The notes: a model not told the origin generated them from the letters alone. A stretch of DNA of 64,000 bases from Zizania palustris (GCA_019279435.1 JAAALK010000287.1:15376162-15440161); one strand, 5' to 3'; shown: positions 41,322 to 53,713, counted from the stretch's first letter. Program-made: numbers and translations.

Positions 41322-42577
41322 TGTTGATAGCAAAAAATGGCATTAATGGCTAGATTGTCAAAATACCAATTTTGGTGATTTGGGCTGAAAATACACATGT
41401 CCAGGGTCTGTCCAAAGCCCTACAGGGCCGAAGTCCATTGAGCTATGGGCTCCGAAAGCCTCTAGCCAGCCCATGGGCTTCGGCCAGGATGCCTTCGGAG
41501 GCCCACGCCACCGAAGCTTTGGCCCAAGGAGCAGGCCTCGACGGGCCTGGCCGAAGCCCACTTTGGCAGAGATAGAGTTGTATGCGTTTCTAGCTCAATC
41601 CTTATCTCTATCCGACCAGATTAATAGCAGATTAGATTAGGAATTAAGCCCCTATAAATAGAGAGGCGAGGCCAGCGTAGAGGCCCCCCCAACTCAAACC
41701 AAACCAAATCCCTAGCTTTGATCGTATTTACCTTACCATTATTTTCCTGTACCTCTTCGTGGGTTTGCTTGGAAGCCCTCCGTCGGCCGCTACGGAACAG
41801 TGGTAACCCTTGTTACTTCGCTTGTGAAGTATCCATTAATCTACGTAATATATTGCTATCGCCTTGTTACTTCGCCTATGAAGTATCCGCTAATCTGCGT
41901 AATAGATTGCTACCTTCGCTACTAGTGCAACACTTAGTAGAATTCGGTCCTCAGGCCGAAAGTGTACGTCGAATCATCTTTGTTGCAGGTTCGCACGTTT
42001 GGAGCTGAGAGATCGGTTTCGGAGGTCACCAGGACACCCTTCGATGAGACCGCAGGCTCCGGCAATAGGCTTCGCCAGCAAACTTCGTCACGACAGGCTT
42101 CACCACGATCATACTCCGCATCAGACAAAGTTGCGCTTGCGCGTGGCCCTCGCGTCATTATTCCGTAGTGTGCTGTATCAGAGACCTCATGCCGAACCCC
42201 GCTGTTCGGAGGTGATCATCGCGTCCAGATCCGTTCGGAGTCCATCTTCGGCCGGATCAGTCTGAACGCCGAAGCACCCTTCGGCAGAGTACTTCGCACC
42301 ATGCACCGAAGGTACACTTCGGTGACCCCTTCGCACTAGACTTCGAACCAGACAGGCTCCAACTGGTTTGTTGATTTTATTTTGTTTAATCTATTCCTTT
42401 CGGCTAATTGGATTATTTGTGTAATCTGGTTTCCTAGTGACTCCACTCCCTTATCACGACGAAGGGTAGTCGGAACGCGACGTCGGTGCTACGTCACATT
42501 AGGCTCGTTCCTAAGTATCCGTGCACCTTTGGATTGTCGAACAAACCCAAGTGCGGGGGCATGTTTCCGTGTCAACA
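41322..42577 (+). repeat. 5' LTR of element F
   Basis: The LTR is 1256 bp, TGTTGATAGC...GTGTCAACA. It has a TATA box (TATAAATA, 41653-41660) and the internal two-copy ~54-bp repeat (units from about 41810 and 41864). Its internal neighbour (CACTTTTTGGTGACTCCGCTGGGG, 42578-42601) has the form of the PBS found in Ogre/Tat-type elements; the cognate tRNA was not verified. Confidence 0.9.
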
Positions 42578-42615
42578 CACTTTTTGGTGACTCCGCTGGG
42601 GAAGGCTATGCCAAC

Positions 42616-44302
42616 ATGACAAGTACATCTACATCGGCTACCGGTACATCTACGTCGACTACTACATCTACACCGCTGATGGACACAATAGGAGGCGTGG
42701 ATATTGACAACCGTAACATTTTGACACCCACACTTGAAGATATCCCCACAGAAGACCGAGCAGAGATCGAGGCAAAGTTAAAGGCACTCCAAGACATGAT
42801 GCTTGGGGGCTACGTCAAGACACGCGCGGGCTTCATCAAGCACGACATCATCACCCCGACCTCGCTTAGGTCCAGGTAACACCTGTATCGCCTCATTATC
42901 TTCTTTAGAAATTGAACAAAAAATAGATGCATCAGTAGATCAAGCCGTTAGCGCTTCGCTAGCCAACCGTTTAGATTCGGCAGTCAGCTCCCAAGTGGAG
43001 GCGACTCTTAGGAGGTTCGTCTTTACTGAGGCCATGCCCCCGGTTCCCATTGCTAGTGCACCACCGACAAACCATGTATATGGTAGGACTAACGACAACA
43101 CCGGCACAATCATGTCTCCGGCCTCATCACGTATGGCCGAGACCAATCATTACACCTACGGTCAAACTAACACTGCATACCACGCACCACCACCTATGCC
43201 GGTGCCCGCGCTGCCCGCGCCACATGCGCAGGCACCGAGACACAAACACACCATACAAATAGCGCGCAGGGAAGAGGCCCATGGCCGACACGCTGATATC
43301 CCACCGCGTGTCGCGCCCCCGCATGAGAGGCGCACACAAGCAACATGCCAAGATGACATAGAAGTGCGGGTCCGCACACTATTTAGAGAGTGTGCCGGCT
43401 TTGTGCCCAAAGGAAGGGTTAGGGTTTACCGTAAGCCATACCCCGACCATCTTGACACAGTACCCTACCCCCGCGGCTATAGAATCCCTGAATTCACAAA
43501 ATTCGATGGCGAGGGTAGCAAAACTACACTAGAGCACATTAGTCAATTCTTGGCACAGTGTGGAGAAGTTAGCGGGATAGATGCTCTAAAGGTTAGACTG
43601 TTTTCTCTCTCGCTATCCGGCACCGCTTTCACTTGGTTTTCGGCGCTCCCGCCGAACTCCATCCAGACGTGGGATGATTTAGAGCGGAAATTCCATGATT
43701 ATTTCTACACGGGTGAAACGGAACTTAGGCTTTCACATTTGACATCGGTTAAGCAGAAATCTAGCGAGAGCGCCTCTGAGTACATCAAGCGTTTTAGGGA
43801 TACTAGAAACTGGTGTTTTAGCCTTAATATTTCGGAAAGGGACTTGGCGGAACTAGCTTTTAATGGATTGCGTTCCGAAATTAAAGAGAGGTTAGATAAC
43901 CAAAACGTTTTAGAAGTTAGCCAAGTTTTGCAGCAGGCTCTTGTCCAGGAAGGCCGAACCAAAGATAAAAAGTTTATTAAGACGTTTAGCAAGCCTATGG
44001 CCGAAATCCACATCATGGAATGCTCTGATGAGGAGTCAGAGGAGGAGGATTCGACCGACATGTACGTGGCCGAATGGGTTTGGAATGCTAAAAATAAACC
44101 CATCACCTGCTCCGAGTTACTACTATCCCCCACAAAGAATCGGCCTAGTGAGGTCAAGAACTCGTTTGACATAACTAAATGTGATAAAATATTTGATTTT
44201 CTCTTAAAAAGCCAGCTTCTCAGGTTACCTAAGGGTCAAGTCATTCCACCTGCTGATGAGTTAAAGAAGCATCCATACTGTAAGTGGCATGACTCGCATT
44301 AG
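42616..44302 (+). pseudogene. gag: Element F gag
   Basis: An ATG at 42616 opens 42616-42879 (IDNRNILTPTLEDIPTEDRAEIEAKLKAL). A one-base shift near 42870 moves into the long frame that ends at 44302. That frame has a variable proline-rich part, then a clear Gypsy gag: VYRKPYPDHLDTVPYPRGY, FDGEGSKTTLEHISQFLAQCG, AFTWFSALPPNSIQTWDDLERKFHDYFY, and SASEYIKRFRDTRNWCF. It ends with HPYCKWHDSH, the start of a zinc-finger-like segment, at a stop where the family continues (the TAG at 44300-44302). It would assemble the particle in an active relative. Confidence 0.85.
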
Positions 44303-45450
44303 CATAATACTAATGATTGCAACGTTTTTCGACAGCAGATACAATCGACCATAGAAGAAGGACGATTGAAGATAGACCACAATCCGAAGATGAAGCTGGA
44401 TAAAGATCCTTTTCCCGTCAACGCCGTCGACCTCGGTTAGAAAAAGGTGTTGATTCGGCTAGAACAGGCCGAGTCGGCTAAGGGGAAGGACGTGATTGTT
44501 GGAGAACTGCGCACTCGCACACTCGTGCCAAAGAACCCCGAGGTAGGAGGGTGGAAACGAAACATTAATACACCTTTGGCTAAGGCTCACAAGATGCCAA
44601 AGGTGACGTATAACATGCTGTTGAATAAGCATCGAAGAAGGGCCAAGGAAACTGGTCCACACACTCAGAAGCTAAAGAAGCCGAAGGGTCCGAGACTCTC
44701 GGAGGGTGGCTTCGGACCGAAGCAGGCGGACCCTCCACACGGAGGCTTCGGACCGCGGTGGCCTGATGCCCCGCACGGTGGTTCTGAGCCACAATGGCCG
44801 AATCCCCCGTACAGCAGCGTCGAGCCCCAATGGTTGGGCCCCCTATATAGCAACTTCGGCCCCCAATGGCCGAATCCCGCACCGTGTTGGACTTCTCCGG
44901 TGGGAGGCTTCGGCCCGTACTGGCCGGACGTACCTCCAGTCTGGCAGGACCCTTCGCTGGTGTGGTCCGAGGTGCCATCAACTCTGCCGAACCCCCCTCC
45001 GGGTAATGGGTTCGGCCCACAGTGGGCGAGGCCATTGGAGCCGCTGATGCCTCCATCGTATGACTGGGCGGGAACCCCATGGGCTCCATACGTATCTAGG
45101 TCGGGGTACCCTCCGCAACCTAACACTATGACTTGCTTTCCTTCGGAGTGTTATGGATGGCAGGGACAAACAGACGCAACAGAGGGGAGCATCGTCCACA
45201 GACTGTCCGTGGTGCCTCCAAATCGGGCCATGCAAGGTGAAGCCGAAGAATGCGAGTACGCGAAGGCCAAAGTCAGGTAGTCCGAAGCCATCACCATCAG
45301 AGTTAGGTCTTAGGAAGTCCCAATCCCGGAGACTTGGTCGTCGGAGCCTGGCGGAGGTAAGTCCCATGCTTCGGCTGGGCTCTACGCCGAAGCCCGGCTC
45401 GATCGGCCTAACAAGGCATCTGGAAAACCTTCCAAGCACCGAAGACGATA
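44303..45450 (+). pseudogene. Element F gag-protease linker
   Basis: Homology continues after the stop: NDCNVFRQQIQSTIEEGRLKI-like sequence, then the frame 44447-45280. That frame is rich in a degenerate repeat of GGFGPxWPxPP (from about 44700 to 45030) and ends in CFPSECYGWQGQTDATEGSIVHRLSVVPPN, shared with D. The Gly/Phe/Trp/Pro-rich repeat is not present in D's copy. After about 45420 the homology is lost. Confidence 0.65.
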
Positions 45451-48400
45451 GAAGATGGAACCCTAAGATGCTCGCCTCCGAAGGTAATATGCGCCACCTC
45501 TGTTGTCGGTGAGATGGCATGGCCGACACCTTCGAGGTGATGAAGGATGCCGAGGGAAGCCACCCGGCTAGAGACCTCTCCATACTTGGCTACGGTGCCA
45601 TCCATTATCTTCGTCGCGATCTAGACGAGCTTTAGCCGATGGTCCAAGGGCTTGTTTGCGACGATAGAAGGCAAGCGACAAGATGTGCCATAGCGCTCCA
45701 AGACGTCTCAAAGGATGTACATCATCTCAAACGTCACCCCCTCTTTCTTCATTCGATTGGCAAGCAAGTGTTGTACCGATGACTTTAGCTTGAGGTTTGA
45801 GGCTGAGAGGTCCAAAATCGTCCTCTCTAAGATCACCCTTTGACCCCGAAGCACCTCGACCTCGACTGCCTTCCCCAAAGCTTTTCGACCTCAGCCGCCA
45901 AAGCATCCCACTTGACCTAAAGGTTCCGCACCTTCTCCTCAGAGTTGGTGAGGCGGTCATTGAGTTTCACAACTTTATCGACATGCAAACTACACTTCAC
46001 ATCGAATGAAGCCTCGACCCCTTGGGCTAGAACGATGAACTTCAAACAGGAGGAAGTAAGTAAAAGAGAAAAAGGGAGAAACATACCGCAACACTTGAAT
46101 ATACCCCCGCAAAGTACCTAGTAAGCTGCCCATTCGATGGCGAGGCTCAGCTGGACCGCATCCACTCGGCTTACCTCGACAACCAAGTCAGTGTCGCTCA
46201 AGGCCTAGAGAGTTGAGCTAAAGGCTCCACCTTCACGACAAGACCCAACTGCATAGTCAAGAACAGAGTCAATAGGGGGACATCCACCAACGCCCGCTGG
46301 ATATCCCCCTAAGAGGAAGTCTCGGGGTGCTACGAAGCCCCCCAAATCCCCCTCCGAACGAGCCTCCTCATTTGACTCCGACACGTTGACTACCTCGACG
46401 GGGGCCTTCTCCTTCACATAAACCCTCTCCGAGACGGATGAAGGGATCTTCGAAGGGTCCCCCGCCATGGTACCTACCATATAATAAAACACATGAAAAA
46501 TATGTAAATAAGTATAGGTACAAAGAGGACAAATAAATGCATAACCAAGGGAAGGCAAGCTACCAGCTCTGGCACCATTCGAAGATTGCTCGAGGGACTC
46601 CATGTCCGATAACATCCGAAAGAGGCCCCTATGGAGTCCCTCGGGGATTCGAGCAGTGCGACCATCATCTTGGCCTCAAGTTCATTAGCCGCGACCTCCT
46701 CGACAACAACCCCCTCAGCTAGGGTCGCCATCCTAGTTTCCCTCGACGCAAAGGTATCATGTTCGACGGTGGGACATCGCCTGAATCCCTCTCTTCAGCC
46801 ACCGGCGAGGGAGCAGACTTCTCCTCCAGGGAATCAAGGCGAGGACTCAGGTCGGCAGGGCTCTTGGGCCTATGGATTGTTTTCGTGGAAGGCTTTGCGG
46901 TCCCCGCTAGGACCTTCTCTGCCTTCCTCTTCCGTGGAATAGGGTTTGGGATGTCTAGACCTAGGAGTGCTGGGGCTCGATATCGAGGCCACCCCATACA
47001 CGGTTGTATCGCTCCCAGGCCCCCACTAGTTATATCCTCTATTTCTTATCGACCGGGGTGGGGGGCCCTAAGGACCTTCTCGACTACCCGGTCCACCTAC
47101 TTTGGGGTCATAATTGCCCATGAACCTAAGCAGGCCAAGGTACCTTCTGATAAGTATTTTTTGAAGAGAAAATGGCTAAAAATTACATGAAGAACTCTTC
47201 TGGAGCATACCAAGTGAGCCAAAAGATGTATCGAGGAGAGCACCGTCTTGGGCACTCTGGAAGACGAGAGACCAAACGACCTTCAAAGGAGAAATGCGGA
47301 GGGAAATGAATTCCTCTGCCAAATCCCGCATGCTCATACGTCGAGCCATGAGATACATGAGTTGGATGTGGGCCTAAACTGAGCCCGCATCTGCTAAAGC
47401 TTCAACTTCCCTCCGATAGAAGATTTGCCGGCAAACTCCCACTAGGCCGTAGTCCGTTCCCATTGAGACATAGATCCACCAGTGGATCCAGTCGGAATAC
47501 CACTGCTCATTGATGGCTTTCACCGGGAAGCTATTAGCGTACTCCTTTCGGAGATAGAAGTTGATGCTTCCGTAGGCCAATAGCTTTGTGGAGCCATTCT
47601 GGCCATATCTTTTCTTCAGCTGACAACTGGCTTTGTGCATCACCACGAAGACTTCGGCCCTCCCTTCGCACCCCTCCGCCCTCATGTCCCATTCGAAGAT
47701 GGCTAGACGGGTGATGGCATTCGAGGAAAGCTACAACAGGTCCACATGGTAGAGGCGGAGGACCTCCACCAGAAGCTCCGTCGTAGGTAACCCGAGCCCC
47801 GCATAAAAGAAGGCCTCAAAGATGACCACCTCCCCTTCGTGCGTCTCGGGGATGACTTTATATCTAGGAAGTCATGACGTGACTCTAGGTTCGAGCCGCT
47901 CATGCACCGCCTCCTTCACAGATTCTTCGGTACAGGTGGACCTATCTGGGATGAACGTCTATTCCGAGAATTTCTCAGAAGGAGGCCAAAGGTCCTAGGG
48001 GCTGTAAACCTTGGGCGCTCCCGAAGTCCCTGCTGCAGTGGTGGCCACCGCCGTAGCCGCCTACTACTGGACAAGGTGGGAGCCCGAGGTGGGTCTTGCA
48101 TTGTCCTTCCTCCTCATCTCCCGAAGACATGGGGATCACTCGAAGAATAAGATCGGGAGTGTAGAAGCAGGGGTTTAACAAAAAAGCAAAAGCTGGAGAA
48201 TCTAGGGAACTTCATGGTAAATGGGAGACCGCTACCTTCTTTATAAGGGACCCGGGCTTACGCCGCAAGCCTTTACGCTTTGTCCCTTCACATCCCTCTC
48301 GATATTCCCCCTAGGTCAGTAGGTAGGGCCACAATCAGAAATGGTCCATTATAGAAAAATGAAATATTTATGGCGGTTAGGATCCTAGGTGCAACGTTCG

Positions 48401-48712
48401 TCAAAGCAATAATTTGTTACCCAAGACGATCTCACAAGAGACCCCTAGTCAATGCTTGGGAAGGTGAAGGGATGTCGAGCCACACGAAGTAATACTTGGG
48501 CATTCAAAGTATTAAGCCTCCAAAAGGGAGCATGAAGGACAGATGCCTCGACACCAGACTCTTCCGGTCGGACCCCTCTACAACCTAAAGTGTCCCGAAG
48601 TAATTCATAAGGTTCGTCTATATTCTAAATTCTAACATGGTATTATTTCTTGCACATATTTCCCTTCTCACAAGGCAGAACATTTGAAGAGAAATATTCG
48701 AGGGGCTACTAC
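45451..48712 (-). pseudogene. Element C antisense gypsy-type ORF (Transposase_28-like)
   Basis: Minus-strand coding remnants run from about 48180 down to 46200. The best part, 47176-47903, reads (with frameshifts) RHDFLDIKSSP, then a stretch like EAFFYAGLGLPTTELLVEVLRLY, then QMRAEGCEGRAEVFVVMHKASCQLKKRYG, YGSINFYLRKEYANSFPVKAINEQW and YSDWIHWWIYV. This is the pattern of the putative gypsy-type transposon domain (Pfam Transposase_28), a plant-specific domain of unknown role encoded antisense in Tat elements. Downstream frames at 46719-46997 and 46474-46731 are Ser/Pro- and Lys-rich tails. Several stops and shifts are present. Sequence at 45451-46200 has no recognisable domain. Confidence 0.65.
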
Positions 48713-49383
48713 TGGGGGAAATAATCCCATCAGCATGATAATTAGAGCAGGAGTTCTGAAGGCTACTTTGGAACATGAGCGATCAAAGCCATCCGGTGCT
48801 TTGGCGACGCTCTGAAGCGGAAGGCCTCGAAGTGTGTGGTGTTGACCCAGACAAAGGCTTGGAGGAAGGATGCGAAGCTCCCAATAGTGTTGCGACTCCA
48901 GCCTATCACTGGCGGCCTCTCAGAACTCCGTCCCAAAGGGGTGCTATCAAACGGGACAAGATGGCTACTTTATAGTGACATGCGCCATCTATCGGACAAG
49001 ACATTCACTTTATGAAGGTTTCCAGTCGTGACAAGACATCTGCCTTGTGAAGGAAGGTGGCGTCTATCAAATTAGATGTTTGCCTTATCAAGGCGCCTGT
49101 GCGAGTTTGTATCGAAGTACCCCTACGGGATCTTATAAACTGAGTTCTCTATGACTATTGTAACTAGAGGGTAAAACAATATTTTTCTAGCATATCTCTG
49201 CCTATAAACACCACTCCTTCTATTGTAATGAGGATTTAGATTCAAGTAACCATATTTACACACTTCCAACCAAGTCAAAGCTATTATCCTACCCGGAGGC
49301 TCCGCTGGACTTAAGCTAACTCCTTTAGCTAACTGAGTTCTTCAACATATTCAAACCTGTTAACGTAATCTTTTACGCCAACA
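48713..49383 (+). repeat. 3' LTR of element C
   Basis: This 671-bp LTR starts after the purine-rich GAGGGGCTACTAC and ends TTTTACGCCAACA. It is followed by CATAC, the second TSD copy. It has lost a few bases at its very start relative to 20092. Confidence 0.88.
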
Positions 49384-49388
49384 CATAC

Positions 49389-49561
49389 TATTTTTAGGAT
49401 TTTTTCAACATTTTTCATTTGTTTCAAATTAAAATTTTAATCAAACTGGTCGGTTTGATTGAACCAGAATCAAGTGAAATCACCACTCTCTCATAATGAC
49501 TTGCTTCAACACTGCTCAAATATATCGATGGTTCCATAGAACACGAGCTCGATTTAGTTTG
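49389..49561. other. Short flank between element C and a solo LTR
   Basis: AT-rich sequence with no ORF. It ends in GTTTG (49557-49561), the left TSD of the following solo LTR. Confidence 0.6.
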
Positions 49562-51718
49562 TGAGAAACTAAGGGTTGGTTTCGGAGTCTATGATGAGTG
49601 ATTGACAGTTTTTATCCTCTGATTCAAAGGGGTCCCTCCGAAGGGGTTCGGAGGTTGTTTCACCGAATGGTTCGGTGGGCTAGGGGTTCGGAGGTTGTTT
49701 CACCGAAAGGGTTCGGTGGGCTCTGGTTGCTGCAGCTGTTGCAGCGAAGTGTGCCTGTCGGAGGGGTCCGACAGTACACGATGACTGGGTTGTACCAAAG
49801 GGTTCGGTACTTTGGGCGGTACACCGGAGTGTGTGCCGAAGGATGTTTACCCGGAGAGGTCTCCGGGGTACTGGATACACTTGTCTGTTTGTCTGTGGTG
49901 CGTAGGTGGCTTCGGAGGCGACGAACGGTTCGTAGCAAGTGAACCTGGGTCAAGCGGGAGGCTTGATGCCAGGGGAGCAGGGAGCTCTGTCACGAAGGCT
50001 GCGAAAGGGTCGAGGTGCGCCAAGAGAAGGCAGTAAGTGCGGAGTGTGGCTCCGGGTGAAGGTACTCCGAGACGAAGTCCTCGGAGGCGAGGCACTTCGA
50101 AGGGTACTCCGAATGGAGTGACTTCGGAGTATGGTGGACCAAGTCCTCAGCAATGAGGCAAGGCGTTCGAAGTGTGCTCCGGAAGGAGGCACTCGAAGGT
50201 ATACCCGACGAAGGTCTCAGAAGTCGAGGTGCATCGAAGGCATGGTCGGGGTGAGGATCGTCGAGGAGTGTGCTCGGGGAGAGACACTGCGATGAAGTGC
50301 TCATGGAATGCTTCATGCGGAGGCCTTGGACGAAGGAGGGATTTCGAAGGGTGGTACTCCAAAGGTGGGGCTTCGGAGTTAGGCTGTCTCCGGAGTGAGA
50401 CTGACTTGAGGTACTTCAGCCATTCATGGCTTCGGTACATGGACTGACGGAGTTCGAGCTGGAGAAGCTGCGAAGCCATGGTGGTCCACTCCGAAGGTGT
50501 TGGTGCGAAGGCCCAAGGACTTTGACGGCTTCAGCTCAAAACCGTCACTGTATCGAAGGCTGACTTCGGTGAAGCGAAGGCCGTCAGGCTCAAGGCTTCT
50601 CACCGAAGCTACCGCACCCCTCACGTACGAAGGGGGGCTTCAGAAGGGTCCAAAACTGCAAAGGCTGACAGCGTCTGTTCTACAAAAGCTGGTGTTGTCC
50701 CCTCTGCGAAGCTGACAAAAGAAGCCTCCAAATAAAGTAGACTACCAGTTGTACCCCCCTGTTCTGATGAGACAAAACCGGTGTAAACCCTAGGGGTAAA
50801 GTAGTCTATTCACAGGGCTGAATAGTGCCTATAAATAGTGGAGGCTAGCTAGGTCACATCAACACCTTGAGCAGTCATTTTTGAGCTCCTGTGCTAGCCG
50901 CCACACACGTTGTATTCAGTCTGTGAGTTTTTTTGTGTTCCCTATTCAAGTAATGAAACTTTGATTCTGTTCTCATTTGTGCTTGAACTTGTATTCTGTG
51001 TTGCAGTGCTTGCTTTGATTCCTCTGTACACCTTCTTCTTCCTGAGTGAATTTGTGTTTTGAATCGTCTGGAGAAGTGTGTGAGAAGTCTGTTTGTGAGA
51101 AGTGTGTGTTTTTAGTGTCTGTTCGCTCTATGTAAACTGGAGGCTAGACCACTCTGATTACTAGCGAAGCACTGTTTGACTTGAGTCGAAGCCCATTTTT
51201 TTCCCGTGTCGAAGTCCTCGACGAAGTCTGTTCAGTGTGCATTTAGACCTTTGAAGTACGAAGATTAGCACCAGTTGCTGTCACTGAGTATTTGGTCGAA
51301 GTCCGCAGAGGGAAGTCTGCTCTTGCGAAGGGTGTAGTGCGAAGCCTGCTCGAAGGCACCCAGTGTGCTGAGCCTGCACTGACTTAGCAGAGCTGATCGA
51401 AGTCCTCAGAGGGAAGTCCGCTCTTGCGAAGGGTGAAGTGTGAAGCCTGCTCGAAGGCACCCTGTGTGCGGAGCCTGCACTGACTTAGCAGAGCTGAATT
51501 TTCAGGGTTGTGGGTGGAGCGAAGTCTTCTTGGCTTCGAACTTTTGCTCCTTGCGAAGCCTGATTTCGGAGATGTGAAATACCTCCAAACCAGAACTTCG
51601 AAGGGTGTGTTCGAAGCCTGTTCCGCAGAAGACAGAAGTAAAACAGAAGGCTATTTTTAGTCTGAAATTTTAAAAGCTCCCATTCACCCCCCCTCTGGTC
51701 GCCATTTTCGGTCCAACA
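49562..51718 (+). repeat. Solo LTR, Sirevirus type, related to element B
   Basis: This 2157-bp LTR runs TGAGAAACTAAGG...CGGTCCAACA and is the reverse complement in orientation of element B's LTRs. It is flanked by GTTTG on both sides (49557-49561 and 51719-51723). A TATA box lies at 50830-50837. It is diverged and slightly longer than the B LTR. No internal domain is attached, so it is the product of LTR-LTR recombination. Its overlapping ORFs are not genes. Confidence 0.92.
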
Positions 51719-51770
51719 GTTTGGCTCGATTTACGAAAGAAACTTAAACTTAGGTCATCTTACCTCATTT

Positions 51771-52164
51771 CACTATTAGAGAAGTGGGCTTTTGTCCACT
51801 CTTCTTTAGTATCGATTTTAATTCGAGCCGATACTAAAAATCTCCTGGAACGGTTAAAAAATGAACAAAATTCAAAGGTAGGTAAAAATGGTACTAGAAA
51901 ATAGTTTTAGTATCGGATTGAGAGACCACCTCATACTTTACTTAGTAGTATCGGTCAGGATCCCCCTAACTAGTATTAAAAACTTGAGATTTAATACTGT
52001 GTGAGCATACTAATCAGTACTAATAAATTTAGCATCAGAGGGACTCCCAATTTAGTGCTAAAAACTTGGGCTTTAATATTGGATGTGGATACCAACTGGA
52101 ACTAATAAATATGACACCGGAGGGTCTCCCAACCTATATTAAAACCCTTTATTACTCATGGGTG
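51771..52164 (+). mobile_element. CACTA-type terminal fragment
   Basis: The end CACTATTAGAGAAGTGGGC is followed by a region with repeated motifs of the AGTACTAA/TAGTATCGG/ACTAATAAAT type (51810-52150), resembling CACTA subterminal repeats. A solo LTR (52170) interrupts it, and the continuation to the right is not clear. No matching opposite terminus was found in the window. Confidence 0.5.
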
Positions 52165-52169
52165 CTTTC

Positions 52170-53456
52170 TGTTGATAGCAAAAAATGATATCAATGGTTA
52201 AGATTATCAAAATATCAATTTTAGTAATTTGGGCCAAAAATACACATGTCCCGGGTCAGGCCGAAGGCCTACAGGGCCGAAGGACCATTGGGCTATGGGC
52301 TCCAGAAGCTTCCAGCCAGCCCACGGCCTTCGTCTAGAAAGCCTTCCGAGACCCATGCCGCCGAAGCTTCGGCCCGAGGAGCAGGCTTCGATGGGCCTGG
52401 CCGAAGGCCCACTTCATGCAGAGATAGAGTTGGACCCGATTTCTGGCTAAGTGTTTATCTCTATCCATCTGAATTATAGCATATTAGATTAGAAGTCTAG
52501 CCCCTATAAATATAGAGGCGAAGCCAGTTCAGAGACCCCCCAACACAAATCAACCACAAAGCCCTAGCTTTGAATCGCATTTATTTACCTTTACTTTTTT
52601 GTACTCTTCATGGGTTTGCCTGGAAGCCCTCCGATGGCCACTTCGGAACAGTGGTAATCCTTGTTACTTCGCTTGTGAAGTATTCGTTAATCTACGTAAT
52701 AGATTGCTATCGCCTTGTTACTTCGCCAGTGAAGTATCCGCTAATCTGCGTAACAGATTGCAACCTTCGCCACTAGTGCAACACTTAGCAGAATTCGGTC
52801 CTCAGGCCGAATTGGTACTTTGAATCCTCTCTGTTGCAGGTTTCCACGTTCGGAGCTACTTTATCGGAGGTGTCTAGAGCTGAGAGATTGGTTTCGAAGG
52901 TTGCCAGAACACCCTTCAGCGAGACTGATTGCTTCGACCGCACGCTTCGCCAACAGACTTCGTCACGACAGGCTTCGCCATGCTCGTATTCTGCTCCGGA
53001 CGAAGTCACGGTTGCACGTTGCGCTCGAGTCATTACTCTATATCTTACTGTATTGGAGACTTCACGTCGAACCCCACTGTTCGGAGGTGATTATCGCGTC
53101 CAGATCCGTTCGGAGTTCATCTTTGGCCAGATCAGTCCGAACGCCGAGGGCATCCTTCGGCGGGACACTTCGCATTAGACGCCGAAGGTATACTTCGGTG
53201 ACCCCCTTTGCACCATACTTCGAAGCAGACAGGCTCTGACCAGTTTGCTGATTTAATCTGTTTAATATATTTCTTTCAGCTAATTGGATTATTTTGTGTA
53301 ATCTGATTGCCTGGCGACTCCAACCCCCTTACCACGGTTAAGGTTAGTCATAATGTGACGTCGGTGCTGTGTTAGGCTTAGGCTTGTCCCTAAGTATCCG
53401 CACACTTTTGGATCGTCGAACTAACCCAAGTGCAGGGGCACGTTTTCGTGTCAACA
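52170..53456 (+). repeat. Solo LTR of the element D/F family
   Basis: This 1287-bp LTR runs TGTTGATAGC...CGTGTCAACA. It is flanked by CTTTC on both sides (52165-52169 and 53457-53461). It has a TATA box at 52505-52512 and the two-copy ~54-bp internal repeat. No internal sequence is attached. Confidence 0.93.
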
Positions 53457-53461
53457 CTTTC

Positions 53462-53713
53462 CTGATCCGGCGGTGTCACAATGAATTGTATAAATTGGCT
53501 CCTAGCTAGCACCTCGAGTTAACTTCTGATGCAAGGAGCGGTGAAATTTTAATTTTTTGCGGTGATCTTAAATAAGCATGTGCTTTAAGGTTAGTAGCTC
53601 CATTCTTTTCAATAAAATCAACTTTATGCTTAATTTGTGAAATGTGATACTTCAATTCCTATATCTTGTTGTTGTAGCAATTGTGTTAGCTACAACACAT
53701 GTTTTGTATGTGT
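53462..53713. other. Unassigned AT-rich segment
   Basis: No ORF or repeat boundary is visible. It may be the rest of the CACTA fragment interrupted at 52170. Confidence 0.3.

Larger units (their letters stand above)
41322..45450 (+). mobile_element. Element F: 5' half of a plus-strand relative of D
   Basis: The LTR 41322-42577 is followed by a PBS-like site, gag and the gag-protease linker. Homology to element D's internal region runs to roughly 45420-45450. Beyond that the sequence belongs to element C's antisense region. Protease, RT, integrase and the 3' LTR are missing. F abuts D head-to-head at a site inside D's gag, as expected if F inserted into D and a later deletion removed F's 3' half together with D's 5' end. 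The right border is uncertain by about 100 bp. Confidence 0.75.
20092..49383 (+). mobile_element. Element C: old Tat-type Ty3/Gypsy element, host of nested elements D, E and F
   Basis: LTRs at 20092 to about 20735 and 48713-49383 share sequence along most of their length and are flanked by the perfect 5-bp duplication CATAC (20087-20091 and 49384-49388). About 6.8 kb of the 29.3 kb belongs to C itself: an integrase scrap next to the 5' LTR, a 57-bp tandem array, and an antisense gypsy-type ORF before the 3' LTR. The arrangement of plus-strand pol with an antisense ORF between pol and the 3' LTR is known from Tat-clade elements such as Grande and RIRE2. Most of gag-protease-RT-RNase H is deleted between about 20735 and 20770. 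Confidence 0.85.
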
